NCBI GenBank assembly: GCA_016780775.1
Contig: JADHLI010000021.1
Coordinates: forward strand, 1 to 32,974
DNA length: 32,974 bases
Origin: Alphaproteobacteria bacterium
GTDB lineage: Bacteria > Pseudomonadota > Alphaproteobacteria > Puniceispirillales > Puniceispirillaceae
Reading direction: 5' to 3'
Shown here: piece after piece, positions 1-8,911 of the stretch
How the letters are laid out: the number at the start of each line of letters is the position of its first letter
How positions within the stretch are numbered: position 1 is the first letter of the stretch
Notes under the pieces: generated by a model
Told to the model about the DNA's origin: nothing
The model's input: only the letters and a program-made list of their open reading frames with translations
Database searches by the model: none
Position numbers and translations under genes: made by a program

Positions 1-31
1 GGTCTTCTGCAATTTTTTCAATATCAGCCAT
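1..31 (-). CDS. rplL: Ribosomal protein L7/L12, N-terminal fragment
   Basis: Only the first ten or so codons are in the window (reads MADIEKIAED on the minus strand, like the usual L7/L12 start). It directly follows rplJ, the universal order. Two ATG codons lie in tandem (34-32 and 31-29). An AGGAG Shine-Dalgarno sits 3 nt before the first and 6 nt before the second, so the second is preferred. The product is the multimeric stalk protein that recruits translation factors to the 50S subunit. Confidence 0.85.
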   Translation of the reverse strand, partial: MADIEKIAED

Positions 32-79
32 CATTAACTCCTTTTGGCTTAAACTTTCTGATCAGTTAAGGCAACATGC

Positions 80-592
80 CTACTGCAATTGATCTGCCCG
101 TGCTTGTATCACGCGTGCCAGTTTGGCAGCTGGTGCTTGTGCAACCAGTGCTACCTTTGTGGCTGGTGCGTTCAACAACCCGACTAGCGTTGCGCGAAGC
201 TCGTCCAGAGAAGGTAATGTCGCCAGAGCTTCAACACCGGCCTTGTCCAGCACTTTGCCGTCCAAGGAGCCGCCAACGATGGTTAGCTTGTCGTTTTCCT
301 TTGCAAAGGCTACGAGGGTCTTGGCCGCAGACACAGGATCAGCAGATGTTCCCATCGCTGTTGGCCCTGTGAACAAATCGGTAATGTCCTCGTATTTTGT
401 ACCTTGCAAAGCAATCTTGGTCAGCCTGTTCTTGGTTACCTTAAATCCAGCACCAGCCTCACGCATGCGGCCGCGTAAATCGCTACTTTCGGCCACAGTC
501 AGTCCAGTCTGGTGGGTAACAACAACAGCTGTTGCCTCAGACAGAGTTGATTGCAGTGTTTCGATCAGTTCGGCTTTTTCGTTCCGGTTCAC
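80..592 (-). CDS. rplJ: Ribosomal protein L10
   Basis: The 170-residue product has normal L10 length. It opens with MNRNEKAELIETL and carries the L10 core (VVVTHQTGLTVAESSDLR, then KVTKNRL and GPTAMGTSADPVSAAK). L10 anchors L7/L12 dimers to 23S rRNA, and the L10-L12 complex usually represses its own mRNA through a leader. The start is GTG at 592-590: no ATG is in frame upstream and GGAG lies 8 nt before it. An out-of-frame ATG-ATC-AGG-TGA reading overlaps the start. It sits between rplA and rplL in the conserved order. Confidence 0.95.
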   Translation of the reverse strand: MNRNEKAELIETLQSTLSEATAVVVTHQTGLTVAESSDLRGRMREAGAGFKVTKNRLTKIALQGTKYEDITDLFTGPTAMGTSADPVSAAKTLVAFAKENDKLTIVGGSLDGKVLDKAGVEALATLPSLDELRATLVGLLNAPATKVALVAQAPAAKLARVIQARADQLQ

Positions 593-615
593 CTGATCAT
601 CTCCACTTCAGTTTT

Positions 616-646
616 GAACAGGGGCTGAAAATCAGCCTTTCTGTTC
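616..646 (-). promoter_or_regulatory. Two-tier hairpin just upstream of rplJ
   Basis: Perfect arms GAACAG (616-621) and CTGTTC (641-646) enclose a second perfect stem GGCTGA (623-628) and TCAGCC (632-637) around an AAA loop. It ends about 24 nt before the rplJ GTG and is followed by no T-run, so it looks like part of the structured rplJ leader rather than a terminator. A regulatory role is inferred. Confidence 0.45.
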
Positions 647-734
647 GGTTTCACCTCAACAAACCTATCAGCGATGCTAATCGGTCTGTCATTGGCCTGC
701 CCACAGAAAGCTTAAGCATAAATGCTCAATGCTA

Positions 735-786
735 CTTGTCTATGCAGGGGATTAAGGCAGCTAATGCTACCTCCTGCAGTCTTGGA
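735..786 (-). promoter_or_regulatory. L10 leader (ribosomal protein autoregulatory RNA)
   Basis: In the 329-bp rplA-rplJ gap the minus strand reads AGACTGCAGG, a GGTAGC/GCTGCC stem, TTAATC, then CCTGCATAGAC. That is a long-range stem (CTGCAGG with CCTGCAT) framed by AGAC elements and capped by a second stem. This is the layout of the L10 leader that binds the L10-L12 complex to repress rplJL. Position and primary motif agree with known alphaproteobacterial leaders as I recall them; a covariance-model search was not run. Confidence 0.72.
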
Positions 787-921
787 CAGGATGGGAACAG
801 TTTGGGTCAAGCAATTATGCTTTTCCTTTGCTGCTCCCTTGCATTCGTCTGGACGCCTGTTTAGAGGTGTGCCAGACAAAATTCGTCTTTAGGGGTTTGC
901 GCTATAGCCCCTGCCCTAAAA

Positions 922-1611
922 TTAGGCAGCGCTATCTTCAACAAACACCCCTGGGCCCATTGTTGAGCTCATGGTAATTTTCTTGATAAAAGTTCCTTTT
1001 GCACCGGATGGGCGCGCCTTGCGAATAGCCTCGATAAAGGCATCTGCATTCTCTGCAATTTTATCTGCATCAAAGCTTGCCTTTGCAATACCGGCATGCA
1101 CCACACCAGCTTTTTCAACACGGAACTGAACTTCACCAGCTTTTGCTGCTTTTACAGCCGCAGCCACATCTGGCGTTACGGTACCCAGCTTTGGATTTGG
1201 CATCAGGCCGCGCGGCCCTAAAACCTTACCTAAACGGCCAACAACGCCCATCATGTCGGGGCTAGCGATTACACGGTCAAAACCATCTTCACCATTTTGA
1301 ATAGCTTCGGCTAGCTCTTCTGCGCCAACCATTTCAGCGCCAGCTTCTTTCGCTTCATCGGCCTTCGCGTCTCTTGCAAATACGGCCACACGCACATCTT
1401 TACCCGTACCGTTTGGCATTGAAACAGAACCACGCACCATCTGGTCTGCATGGCGTGGGTCAACACCCAGATTAATGGCTAGCTCAATGGTTTCATCAAA
1501 TTTAGATGTAGCGCCGTCTTTTACCAAACGGGCGGCATCTGCTACCGAGTAGTTAATGTTGCGGTCAAGGTTTGCGGTCGCCGCCTGCATTCTTTTATTC
1601 ATCTTCGCCAT
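922..1611 (-). CDS. rplA: Ribosomal protein L1
   Basis: A 229-residue L1 protein of the 50S L1 stalk, which helps release deacylated tRNA and often represses translation of the rplK-rplA mRNA. The family signature is clear: [16 protein letters not shown] near residue 43, then [17 protein letters not shown] and GTVTPDV. The reading frame extends five codons further upstream, but the ATG at 1611-1609 is preferred: the protein then begins MAKMNKRM and a GGAGG Shine-Dalgarno lies 6 nt before it, inside the last rplK codons. The gap to the rplK stop is 1 nt, so translation is probably coupled. Confidence 0.95.
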   Translation of the reverse strand: MAKMNKRMQAATANLDRNINYSVADAARLVKDGATSKFDETIELAINLGVDPRHADQMVRGSVSMPNGTGKDVRVAVFARDAKADEAKEAGAEMVGAEELAEAIQNGEDGFDRVIASPDMMGVVGRLGKVLGPRGLMPNPKLGTVTPDVAAAVKAAKAGEVQFRVEKAGVVHAGIAKASFDADKIAENADAFIEAIRKARPSGAKGTFIKKITMSSTMGPGVFVEDSAA

Positions 1612-1612
1612 C

Positions 1613-2044
1613 TTATCCCTCCACAACTTCCAGGCCCATGGCCCGAGCTGAACCGCTGATCATGGCAACTGCGCCATCCATATCTACAGCATTCAAGTCT
1701 TTCATTTTCTGTTCTGCAATTTCGCGTACCTGCGACAGGGTTACCTTGCCAGCTACTGAACGCCCAGGCTCTTGTCCGCCTTTTGGCAGGCCAGCTGCTT
1801 TTTTCAAGAAATAGCTAACCGGTGCAGTCTTGGTCGTAAAGGTAAAGGACTTATCCTGATAGATAGTGATAACAACGGGCACTGGCATATTTTTTTCTAA
1901 GCTTTCTGTGGCCGCATTAAAGGCTTTACAGAATTCCATGATATTTACGCCGCGCTGACCAAGAGCAGGGCCAACAGGTGGAGAGGGGTTTGCACCCCCT
2001 GCTGGAATATTCAGCTTTAAATAGCCTTCGATTTTCTTTGCCAT
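1613..2044 (-). CDS. rplK: Ribosomal protein L11
   Basis: At 143 residues this is standard L11 length. The N-terminal domain shows the family hallmark [19 protein letters not shown] around residues 22-40. The C-terminal rRNA-binding domain contains [14 protein letters not shown] and ends in [14 protein letters not shown]-like sequence. L11 binds the GTPase-associated region of 23S rRNA. The start ATG has AAGGG 8 nt upstream. It is the first gene of the rplKA pair after nusG, with a 91-nt leader holding a small GNRA-capped hairpin. Confidence 0.96.
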   Translation of the reverse strand: MAKKIEGYLKLNIPAGGANPSPPVGPALGQRGVNIMEFCKAFNAATESLEKNMPVPVVITIYQDKSFTFTTKTAPVSYFLKKAAGLPKGGQEPGRSVAGKVTLSQVREIAEQKMKDLNAVDMDGAVAMISGSARAMGLEVVEG

Positions 2045-2064
2045 CTTATCAACCCTTCTTGTGC

Positions 2065-2078
2065 GTCACTTTCGTGAC
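2065..2078 (-). promoter_or_regulatory. GNRA-capped hairpin in the rplK leader
   Basis: On the minus strand GTCAC-GAAA-GTGAC forms a perfect 5-bp stem with a GAAA tetraloop, 20 nt upstream of the rplK start. L1 represses rplKA in many bacteria through a leader structure, so this could be part of such a site. The asymmetric internal loop typical of L1 targets is not evident. Confidence 0.3.
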
Positions 2079-2135
2079 CATTTGATATCTTTTTGTTATG
2101 TGCGCCCAAATCTGGCTGAGGCAGCACGATATTCC

Positions 2136-2669
2136 CTACGCTGTTTTTTCAACCTGACTATATTCAAGCTCGACCGGTGTTGCGCGTCCAAAGATAGAGA
2201 CCGCTACTTTCAAGCGTTCCTTCTCATCATCGGCTTCTTCGACAATACCGTTAAAGCTTTCAAACGGACCTTCTGTGACCCGTACCTCTTCACCAATATC
2301 AAATGATATCGTGCTACGTGGACGCTCAACGCCCTCATCCATCTGCTTAATCAGCCGTTCTGCTTCAGCGGCAGTAATCGGCACAGGCTTGCCCTTGCCG
2401 CCCAGAAAACCTGTGACGCGCGGCTGGTTTTGCACCAATGACCATGCAGCGTCTGAAAGCTCCATTTTAACCAATATATACCCTGGGAAGAATTTGCGCT
2501 CGGACTGAACCTTTGCACCGCGGCGCACTTCGACCACTTCTTCGGTCGGCACCATAACTTCATCGATTTGGTCATCGAGTCCGTGGCTTGCAGCCTGTTC
2601 CATTATAGACTGCGCCATTTTCTTCTCGGAACCTGAGAAGACATGGACAACATACCAGCGCTTCGCCAT
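2136..2669 (-). CDS. nusG: Transcription termination/antitermination protein NusG
   Basis: NusG binds RNA polymerase, suppresses pausing and couples transcription to translation and Rho. The 177-residue product has the NGN domain ([17 protein letters not shown] at the N-terminus, [14 protein letters not shown] near residue 62, then VTGFLGG) followed by a KOW domain ([20 protein letters not shown]). Length and order are normal for the family. It lies downstream of secE with a 48-nt gap, the usual secE-nusG pair. Confidence 0.97.
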   Translation of the reverse strand: MAKRWYVVHVFSGSEKKMAQSIMEQAASHGLDDQIDEVMVPTEEVVEVRRGAKVQSERKFFPGYILVKMELSDAAWSLVQNQPRVTGFLGGKGKPVPITAAEAERLIKQMDEGVERPRSTISFDIGEEVRVTEGPFESFNGIVEEADDEKERLKVAVSIFGRATPVELEYSQVEKTA

Positions 2670-2717
2670 AACTTAAGACATCCTCAAAAAAACCAAAAAT
2701 TCAGCCCTGCTCTCTTT

Positions 2718-2915
2718 TTAAGACCCAAGCCCGAGAACAAACTGAACAACGTTCGAAAGCACCAGATCAACAAGCAGGAAAAACACCGCCGCTATGGTTG
2801 CCATAATAAAAACAGTTAATGTAGCAATACCAGTATCACGACGATTCGCCCAAGAAATGCGCGAAACCTCTTGCCTAACTTGCCGGACAAACTGTGCGGG
2901 CGACACTTTAGCCAT
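2718..2915 (-). CDS. secE: Preprotein translocase subunit SecE
   Basis: A 65-residue, single-span SecE of the short type found in most bacteria. An N-terminal amphipathic segment (PAQFVRQVRQEVSRISW) carries the conserved V-x-W-like position and precedes one long hydrophobic helix (residues about 30-58). The frame could begin at a TTG 9 nt upstream, but the ATG at 2915-2913 gives MAKVSPAQ and better spacing from AAAAGG. SecE clamps SecY in the inner membrane. The tRNA-Trp gene often found just upstream is absent; the region to 3163 holds no gene I can recognise. Confidence 0.92.
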   Translation of the reverse strand: MAKVSPAQFVRQVRQEVSRISWANRRDTGIATLTVFIMATIAAVFFLLVDLVLSNVVQFVLGLGS

Positions 2916-3163
2916 AAATGCCAAACCTTTTCAAGTGTAAAAACGGGCGCAGACCATACGATAACGCCGCGCTTTGCATAGCTTGCCTCAAACAACAAGC
3001 GCAATGCGCGGAAAACTGTTCGGCTGTTTAGCATAACTCCGCGCGATGAAGCAAGGGTAAAGAGGGTGTTTTTGTGATGTTTTTTTAAAAAATTTTAATG
3101 ACAGCTCCCCTTTCTCCTCGCCAATATAAAAAGAAAGCATCGAAAATGACAGGTGGGAAATAC

Positions 3164-4012
3164 ATGAAAATAGGGTTTATTGGACTTGGTAAAATGGGCA
3201 GTGTGATGGCACCGCGCCTTGCGAGCCAAACAACACAAATCATCGGCTACGACCTCAACTTGCAACTCCCTGCAGAAAGCCCTGTGCAGCGTGCATCCGG
3301 CCTATCAGAGCTAAGCGATTGTGATATTATTTTCACTATGGTTCCTGAAGGGGGCGCCGTGAAGGAGATAATCGCTGCGCTTTTGGCATTTGGCAACAGG
3401 GCCTTGTTTGTGGATATGTCCTCCTGCCATCCAGAAACCAGCGCGCAATTGGCAGACTTACTGGCCCCCACTGGCCATAGCGCTTTGGATGCCCCTGTAT
3501 CTGGCGGCGTAGGCAAAGCGCGGGACGGCAGTTTGATGATTATGACTGGCGGAACAGAAGCTGATTTTGCGCAAGCCAAACCGTTGCTAGAAGCAATGGG
3601 CAACCCTGTTCACATTGGCCCTGCCGGAGCTGGATACGCGATGAAGGCCTTGAATAACTATGTATCAGCTGCCGGGCTTGTTACCAGCTTTCAAGCGCTA
3701 GCCACCGCTCAGAAATTTGGCATCGCCCCAGAAAAATTTCAAACCATCATTAATGCTTCAACTGGACGCAACAACACTACAGAAGTTAAAATTGATAAAT
3801 TTGTTTTGACCCGAGCCTTTGATTCAGGATTTGCCCTCAATTTAATGACAAAGGATGTGGCTATAGCCAGCGATATAATTGCTGAAAATGGCTTTACGCT
3901 TCCCCTTACAAACGAATTAGCTGATTATCTAAAAGAAGCCTTGGAGGCGCTAGGAGGTGAGCCTGACCATACAGAAATTTATCGCCACCTAGAGCTATTG
4001 GCAGCAAAATAA
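3164..4012 (+). CDS. NAD(P)-dependent beta-hydroxyacid dehydrogenase (3-hydroxyisobutyrate dehydrogenase family)
   Basis: This family oxidises 3-hydroxyisobutyrate, tartronate semialdehyde and related beta-hydroxy acids. The Rossmann motif GLGKMG is at residues 7-12, the substrate loop DAPVSGG at 109-115 and the catalytic Lys at 161 in AMKALNNY. The 282-residue length is slightly short of the usual 290-300. The frame opens 22 codons earlier, but the ATG at 3164 puts the nucleotide-binding strand at the N-terminus and has AGGTGGG upstream. It is followed after 60 nt by the GMC oxidoreductase on the same strand, so they are probably co-transcribed. The exact substrate cannot be assigned. Confidence 0.85.
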   Translation: MKIGFIGLGKMGSVMAPRLASQTTQIIGYDLNLQLPAESPVQRASGLSELSDCDIIFTMVPEGGAVKEIIAALLAFGNRALFVDMSSCHPETSAQLADLLAPTGHSALDAPVSGGVGKARDGSLMIMTGGTEADFAQAKPLLEAMGNPVHIGPAGAGYAMKALNNYVSAAGLVTSFQALATAQKFGIAPEKFQTIINASTGRNNTTEVKIDKFVLTRAFDSGFALNLMTKDVAIASDIIAENGFTLPLTNELADYLKEALEALGGEPDHTEIYRHLELLAAK

Positions 4013-4072
4013 ACCTCGCTCCTGAATAGAGGTGTAACAGCACAGAACGGCACAGAACAGAGCAATTCAAAG

Positions 4073-5686
4073 ATGAAACAGCGCGAAGATTACGGCCATT
4101 TTGATTATGTAATTGTGGGGGCAGGCACTGCAGGTTGCGCTCTGGCAAATCGGCTGTCGGCTGATCCGCGTAACCGCGTCTTGCTGGTGGAAGCGGGCGG
4201 AACTGATAATTATATCTGGACAAAAATTCCGGTAGGTTATCTCTATTGTATGGGCAATCCGCGCACAGATTGGGGGTTTAAGACTGCTCCTGCGGCAGGC
4301 TTGAACGGGCGCGTGTTAAACTATCCACGCGGCCGGATTTTGGGGGGATGCTCGTCTATCAACGGCATGATTTATATGCGCGGGCAGGCACGCGATTATG
4401 ACCAATGGGCACAAATGGGCAATACTGGCTGGAGCTGGGATGAGGTGCTGCCCTATTTTAAAAAGTCAGAAGATTATTTTGCTGGCGATGATGAGATGCA
4501 TGGCAGTGGCGGTGAATGGCGCGTAGAAGAGCAACGCCTATCTTGGGATATTCTAGATTATTTCAAGCAAGCCTGTATGCAAGCAGGCATTCCAGAGACA
4601 AAAGACTTTAATCGCGGGAATAATGAAGGGGTAGGCTATTTTCATGTTAATCAGCGCAAAGGCTGGCGCTGGAGTAGCTCCAGAGCCTTTCTTACACCTG
4701 TAAAATCACGCAAGAACTTACATCTGCTGACAGGTGCGCAAGCAGAACATCTGACTTTTTCTGGGCGCAAGGTAACCGGCCTTGCCTTTTTCCATCACAA
4801 TCAGCGCTGTATTGCGCATGCTAACAGGGAAGTTATTTTATGCAGCGGGGCTATCGGCACCCCGCACCTTATGCAACTCTCCGGTGTTGGTCCAGAGGCT
4901 ATGTTAAAATCACATGGCATTGCGGTTCGCCATGAGCTGGAGGGGGTAGGGGGTAACCTGCAAGATCATCTGCAGATCAGAACTATTTTCAAAGTCAAAG
5001 ATATCATCACATTGAACAGCTATGCCTATAAACTAAGCGGCAAAATGCGAATTGCGCTAGAATATTTATTTAAGCGTTCAGGGCCAATGTCGATGGCCCC
5101 TAGCCAGCTAGGGGCGTTTGTGAAGTCTGATAAGCGCCTTGAGACACCTGATTTGCAATATCATGTGCAGCCACTCTCGCTAAATGCCTTTGGGGAACCT
5201 TTGCACCCCTTCCCTGCCTTTACAGCCTCAGTTTGTAATTTGCGCCCACAATCGCGCGGGCAGGTCAGCTTAGCCTCTGCCAGCCCGTTTGACAGCCCAG
5301 AGATAGCCCCAAACTATCTGGCCGACCCGCATGACCGCGATATCGCCGCGCAATCTATTCGAGTAACGCGCCATATTGTATCGCAGGCAGCGCTAGCCCC
5401 CTTTGTAACAGATGAATTTCTGCCTGGTGCAGAATTTGAAACTACCCAAGAGTTGGCCAGAAAAGCAGGGGATATCAGCACCACTATTTTTCACCCAGTA
5501 GGCACTGCCAAAATGGGACATGATAAAACAGCGGTGGTAGATGACAATTTGCGCGTTCATGGGCTAATTGGCCTGCGTATAGCAGATGCGTCTGTTATGC
5601 CCACCATTACATCCGGCAATACCAATTCCCCTACCCTAATGATAGCTGAGAAGGCTGCGGATATGATTTTAAGCGCGAAACGCTAA
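4073..5686 (+). CDS. GMC-family FAD-dependent alcohol dehydrogenase (choline-dehydrogenase-like)
   Basis: A 537-residue glucose-methanol-choline flavoprotein. The FAD dinucleotide motif GAGTAG is at residues 16-21. GMC signature 1 (PRGRILGGCSSINGMIYMRG) falls near 85-104 and signature 2 (GAIGTPHLMQLSGVGP) in mid-protein. The catalytic His is at 474 (HPVGTAKMG), with the partner Asn in GNTNSPT near 516-518. Members oxidise primary alcohols such as choline, polyethylene glycol or aliphatic alcohols. It has no signal peptide, so it is cytoplasmic or membrane-peripheral. Pairing with the upstream dehydrogenase suggests stepwise alcohol oxidation (inference). It converges with the next gene at a distance of 4 bp. 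Confidence 0.9.
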   Translation: MKQREDYGHFDYVIVGAGTAGCALANRLSADPRNRVLLVEAGGTDNYIWTKIPVGYLYCMGNPRTDWGFKTAPAAGLNGRVLNYPRGRILGGCSSINGMIYMRGQARDYDQWAQMGNTGWSWDEVLPYFKKSEDYFAGDDEMHGSGGEWRVEEQRLSWDILDYFKQACMQAGIPETKDFNRGNNEGVGYFHVNQRKGWRWSSSRAFLTPVKSRKNLHLLTGAQAEHLTFSGRKVTGLAFFHHNQRCIAHANREVILCSGAIGTPHLMQLSGVGPEAMLKSHGIAVRHELEGVGGNLQDHLQIRTIFKVKDIITLNSYAYKLSGKMRIALEYLFKRSGPMSMAPSQLGAFVKSDKRLETPDLQYHVQPLSLNAFGEPLHPFPAFTASVCNLRPQSRGQVSLASASPFDSPEIAPNYLADPHDRDIAAQSIRVTRHIVSQAALAPFVTDEFLPGAEFETTQELARKAGDISTTIFHPVGTAKMGHDKTAVVDDNLRVHGLIGLRIADASVMPTITSGNTNSPTLMIAEKAADMILSAKR

Positions 5687-5690
5687 TAGA

Positions 5691-8663
5691 TTATATCCGG
5701 TCAGCTAAAAATTTAGCCACATGCTCTGCTGTTCGCCCACTTCCATCAGCGATTTGACAACGGCAAGATGTACCATCAGCAATTATTGGCGCGTCTGGCT
5801 CTGCGGCACGTAATTTCGGCAACAGGTTAGCTTCGGCCATTTTCATCGAGATATCATAGGTATCTGTGCCATAGCCAAATGCCCCAGCCATACCACAGCA
5901 GCTGGTTTCAACAGGTTCAATTTGCATGCCTGCTTTTTCCTGCAACAGACGGTGAACAGGGGTCAGCACATCAAAGGCTTTCTGATGGCAATGCCCATGC
6001 ACATATATCTTTTGCGCATCACCGCTTAGCTCAAACTCCGCATCAGAAGCTATTAAAAACTCTTCAAAGGTTTGCACCTGCTCAGCTACGATCCGTGATT
6101 TTTCATCCCCTAGCAACGCAGGCACTTCATCACGCAGCGCAAGGGTGCAGGATGGCTCCAACCCAACAATAGGGATACCTTGCTTAGCAAAAGGATAAAA
6201 AACCTCTACCAGATGCCGTGCTTCTTGCCTCGCTTTATCTACCAGACCAGTGGAAAGATAGGTGCGCCCACAACAAACAGGACGGGCACGCAGGCTATCT
6301 GGAATAAAAACCTCCTTGCCGGTATGGTTTAGCACCTTCTGGGCGGCACGTAGGTTCTCAGGCTCAAAATAGCGATTAAAGCTATCAGCAAACAAAATCA
6401 CCGCATTACTGCTATCAGCTATTTGGCTAACTTCCTGATCACGGAAAGGCTTATTCGACCAGCGCGGCAAATCGCGTTTAGCCGTAAAGCCGGTAATCCG
6501 CTCTAGAAGGGGTGCGATTATCGGCAGATGGCGGCGCAGGGATTGCGCTAGGTTAGCAAGCCCAGAAAAGCGACTTAGAAAAGGCGCATAGGCAGGCAGA
6601 TAGGCAACCAGCTTATCATGAATAGACAGGCCATTTTTGGCTGCTTGCAGGGCGGTAACTTCCACCTTCATGCGCGCCATATCCACGCCTGTCGGGCATT
6701 CACGCTTACAGGCCTTGCAAGATACGCAAAGCTTCATCGTTTCAGCCATCTCATCACTAGCGAGTGCGTCAGCGCCTAACTGGCCTGATAGTGCTAAGCG
6801 CAGACTATTTGCACGCCCTCTTGTGCTATCTTTTTCATCGCCAGTCGCGCGAAAGGACGGACACATCACCCCGCCTGAAAGCTTGCGGCAGGCACCGTTA
6901 TTATTGCACATTTCCACGGCACCTTGCAGGCCACCAGCTTTGCCAGGCCATGCTGACCAGTCTAGCTGGGTTGGAAAGTCATTGATGCTATAGCCAGGGG
7001 CAAAGCGGAATAGCGCTCGGTCATCCATTTTTGGCGCATCCACAATCTTGCCGGGATTAAACATCCCGTCCGCGTCAAAAAGCTGCTTTACCCGCCGAAA
7101 CAGGTTGGTCATTTCTGGACCAAACATCACCTCATTAAATTCAGAGCGGACAATACCATCGCCATGCTCGCCAGAGTGCGAGCCGCCATAACGCTTAACC
7201 AGCTCAAATGCCTCTTCGGCAATATTGCGCATGGTTTGAACATCATCTGCCTTTTTCATATCCAGCACTGGGCGTACATGCAAACAGCCTACCGATGCAT
7301 GCGCATACCATGTCCCTTTTGTGCCATAGCGGGTGAAAATATCCGTTAGCCCTGCGGTATATTCCGCCAGATGTTCTAGCCCTACTGCACAATCTTCAAC
7401 AAAGGAGACAGGCTTAGCTGCTTGTTTCATGCTCATCATAATATTCAGACCAGATTTGCGCATTTCAGCAACGCGCCCTTGCAAGCCTAAATCAACAGCA
7501 TCTATCACCCCGCCTTGCCATTCACTGTCCTTGTCCCAGCCAAAGCCAAGCTCTGCCATCATTTCATGCAATCGCTGCAGGCGGTTTAAGTTTTCCTCGC
7601 TATCTTCTTCGGCAAACTCTACAACCAACAAGGCTGCTGGCGTGCCGCGCACCACCTCTTCTACAATCGGTTTGAAAATTGCAATAGAGCGCGCAAGCTC
7701 AAGCATTGTATCATCTATCAGCTCCACCGCTATCGGGTCTAGCTTAACCAGATGCTGGGCGGCGTCCATGGCTTTATAGAAGGTCGGGAAATGACAAATT
7801 CCCATAATTTTCTTCGCAGGAAGAGGTGAGAGCTTCACCTCAATTTCTGTTGAAAACGCAAGTGTTCCTTCAGATCCAACCAAAAGATGGCTTAAATTAA
7901 TGCCGTCTCCTGCCCTGCCATGCGGACGCGCTGCCATAGCATCGTCAATGAGCGCGTCAATGTTATAGCCGCCAACACGGCGCAATACCTTTGGAAATTT
8001 ATGCTGAATAAGAGCTTCATTATCCCGCCCCATCGCCTGTAACTCTGGCCAGATTTCAGCTAACTTTCCTGTTAAGGTGCTTTCATCCAGCGGCCCAAAA
8101 ACAGCCTCACTTCCATCGCTTAATATCGCTTTAATTGAATGCACATTATCGCGCATAATCCCATATCGTAGCGAGCGACCACCACATGAATTATTGCCTG
8201 CCATACCGCCAATAGTAGCACGGCTAGAGGTGGAAACATCCACTGGAAACCACAAACCATGCGGCTTTAGCTGGCGATTTAAATCATCTAAAACAATACC
8301 AGGCTCTACCACGCAACGCCGATTTTCAACGTCAAGCGAAAGAATTTTGTTCAAATGCTTGGTTTGGTCCATCACCAGCGCATGATTTACCGTCTGCCCA
8401 CATTGCGAGGTACCGCCACCACGTGGCAAAACGGCCAGCCCGTTCTGGCGCGCAAAATCAAGACTAATGCGCACATCATCAAGCGTTTCAGGGACTACAA
8501 CTGCGTGCGGCACCATTTGGTAAATAGACGCATCTGTTGCATAGCGTCCGCGCGAAAAACGGTCATCTAGCAGTTTTGATCCAAGCTGTTTTTTAAGGCC
8601 GCTTAAATCAACAGCTTTCATTGGCGTGTCGACAGCGGACGGATTTTTCATATCATCTGGCAT
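5691..8663 (-). CDS. YdiJ-type FAD-linked oxidase/Fe-S 2-hydroxyacid dehydrogenase
   Basis: A 990-residue fusion resembling E. coli YdiJ (about 1018 aa), a membrane-associated D-2-hydroxyacid dehydrogenase. In order: a PCMH-type FAD domain (LPRGGGTSQCGQ near residue 80, then RATIGGMAGNNSCGGRS and LLVGSEGTLAF), a FAD-oxidase C-terminal domain (HASVGCLHVRP, then HSGEHGDGIVRSE), a Cys-rich stretch with GACRKLSGGVMCPSFRA, a ferredoxin-type CxxCxxCxxxCP at 646-656, and a GlpC/CCG-type cysteine domain (LEPSC, then ETSCCGMAGAFGYG near 920). FAD and Fe-S clusters would pass electrons from a D-2-hydroxy acid (lactate, 2-hydroxyglutarate) to the respiratory chain. The full set of motifs argues that it is intact. 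The start is the first in-frame ATG, with a weak GAAG upstream. Confidence 0.88.
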   Translation of the reverse strand: MPDDMKNPSAVDTPMKAVDLSGLKKQLGSKLLDDRFSRGRYATDASIYQMVPHAVVVPETLDDVRISLDFARQNGLAVLPRGGGTSQCGQTVNHALVMDQTKHLNKILSLDVENRRCVVEPGIVLDDLNRQLKPHGLWFPVDVSTSSRATIGGMAGNNSCGGRSLRYGIMRDNVHSIKAILSDGSEAVFGPLDESTLTGKLAEIWPELQAMGRDNEALIQHKFPKVLRRVGGYNIDALIDDAMAARPHGRAGDGINLSHLLVGSEGTLAFSTEIEVKLSPLPAKKIMGICHFPTFYKAMDAAQHLVKLDPIAVELIDDTMLELARSIAIFKPIVEEVVRGTPAALLVVEFAEEDSEENLNRLQRLHEMMAELGFGWDKDSEWQGGVIDAVDLGLQGRVAEMRKSGLNIMMSMKQAAKPVSFVEDCAVGLEHLAEYTAGLTDIFTRYGTKGTWYAHASVGCLHVRPVLDMKKADDVQTMRNIAEEAFELVKRYGGSHSGEHGDGIVRSEFNEVMFGPEMTNLFRRVKQLFDADGMFNPGKIVDAPKMDDRALFRFAPGYSINDFPTQLDWSAWPGKAGGLQGAVEMCNNNGACRKLSGGVMCPSFRATGDEKDSTRGRANSLRLALSGQLGADALASDEMAETMKLCVSCKACKRECPTGVDMARMKVEVTALQAAKNGLSIHDKLVAYLPAYAPFLSRFSGLANLAQSLRRHLPIIAPLLERITGFTAKRDLPRWSNKPFRDQEVSQIADSSNAVILFADSFNRYFEPENLRAAQKVLNHTGKEVFIPDSLRARPVCCGRTYLSTGLVDKARQEARHLVEVFYPFAKQGIPIVGLEPSCTLALRDEVPALLGDEKSRIVAEQVQTFEEFLIASDAEFELSGDAQKIYVHGHCHQKAFDVLTPVHRLLQEKAGMQIEPVETSCCGMAGAFGYGTDTYDISMKMAEANLLPKLRAAEPDAPIIADGTSCRCQIADGSGRTAEHVAKFLADRI

Positions 8664-8911
8664 AAGAAATCTTCAAATATTAGAGTTAATAGCGTCAAGT
8701 GATTATGGAAAGCGATTCCACAAAGAGGAAAAGGTGCAAAATTAAATGGTGTGAGGAAACCTACCCCACTTGGAATACCGAATATCGTATGCCAATATCA
8801 AATTTATAATTATTCTTTCCACGATTCGAATTTCATACCCCTATTTGTAACGGTCTGCTGGAACAGCAAGACGTGGGTGTGAATAAAACTTTAAAGCAAG
8901 GACACTTAAAA
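8664..8911. promoter_or_regulatory. Divergent promoter region with imperfect palindrome
   Basis: This 248-bp AT-rich region separates the divergent YdiJ-type and aminotransferase genes. It holds TGGAA-AGCGA-TTCCA (8706-8720) and a 26-bp imperfect palindrome (8770-8795) whose arms read TTGG-x-ATAC and GTAT-x-CCAA. Each arm resembles half of the TTGGTATACCAA motif seen in the catabolic island. Both transcription units could be controlled here. No clear sigma-70 hexamers were chosen. Confidence 0.45.

Noticed and set aside
532-864. 110-codon open frame opposite the rplA-rplJ gap
   Set aside because: It overlaps the antisense of the L10 leader and the rplJ start, has no ribosome-binding site and no recognisable features.
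780-900. Sigma-70 promoter before the L10 leader (TTGACC on the minus strand near 805-810)
   Set aside because: No acceptable -10 hexamer lies 16-18 nt downstream.
2916-3163. tRNA-Trp gene upstream of secE
   Set aside because: Searched by eye on the minus strand for the acceptor stem, TTC arm and CCA anticodon context; no cloverleaf was found.
5684-5693. Bidirectional terminator between convergent GMC and YdiJ-type genes
   Set aside because: Only 4 bp separate the stops and no hairpin with a T-run is visible; the same is true at 15033-15043 and 28167-28175.
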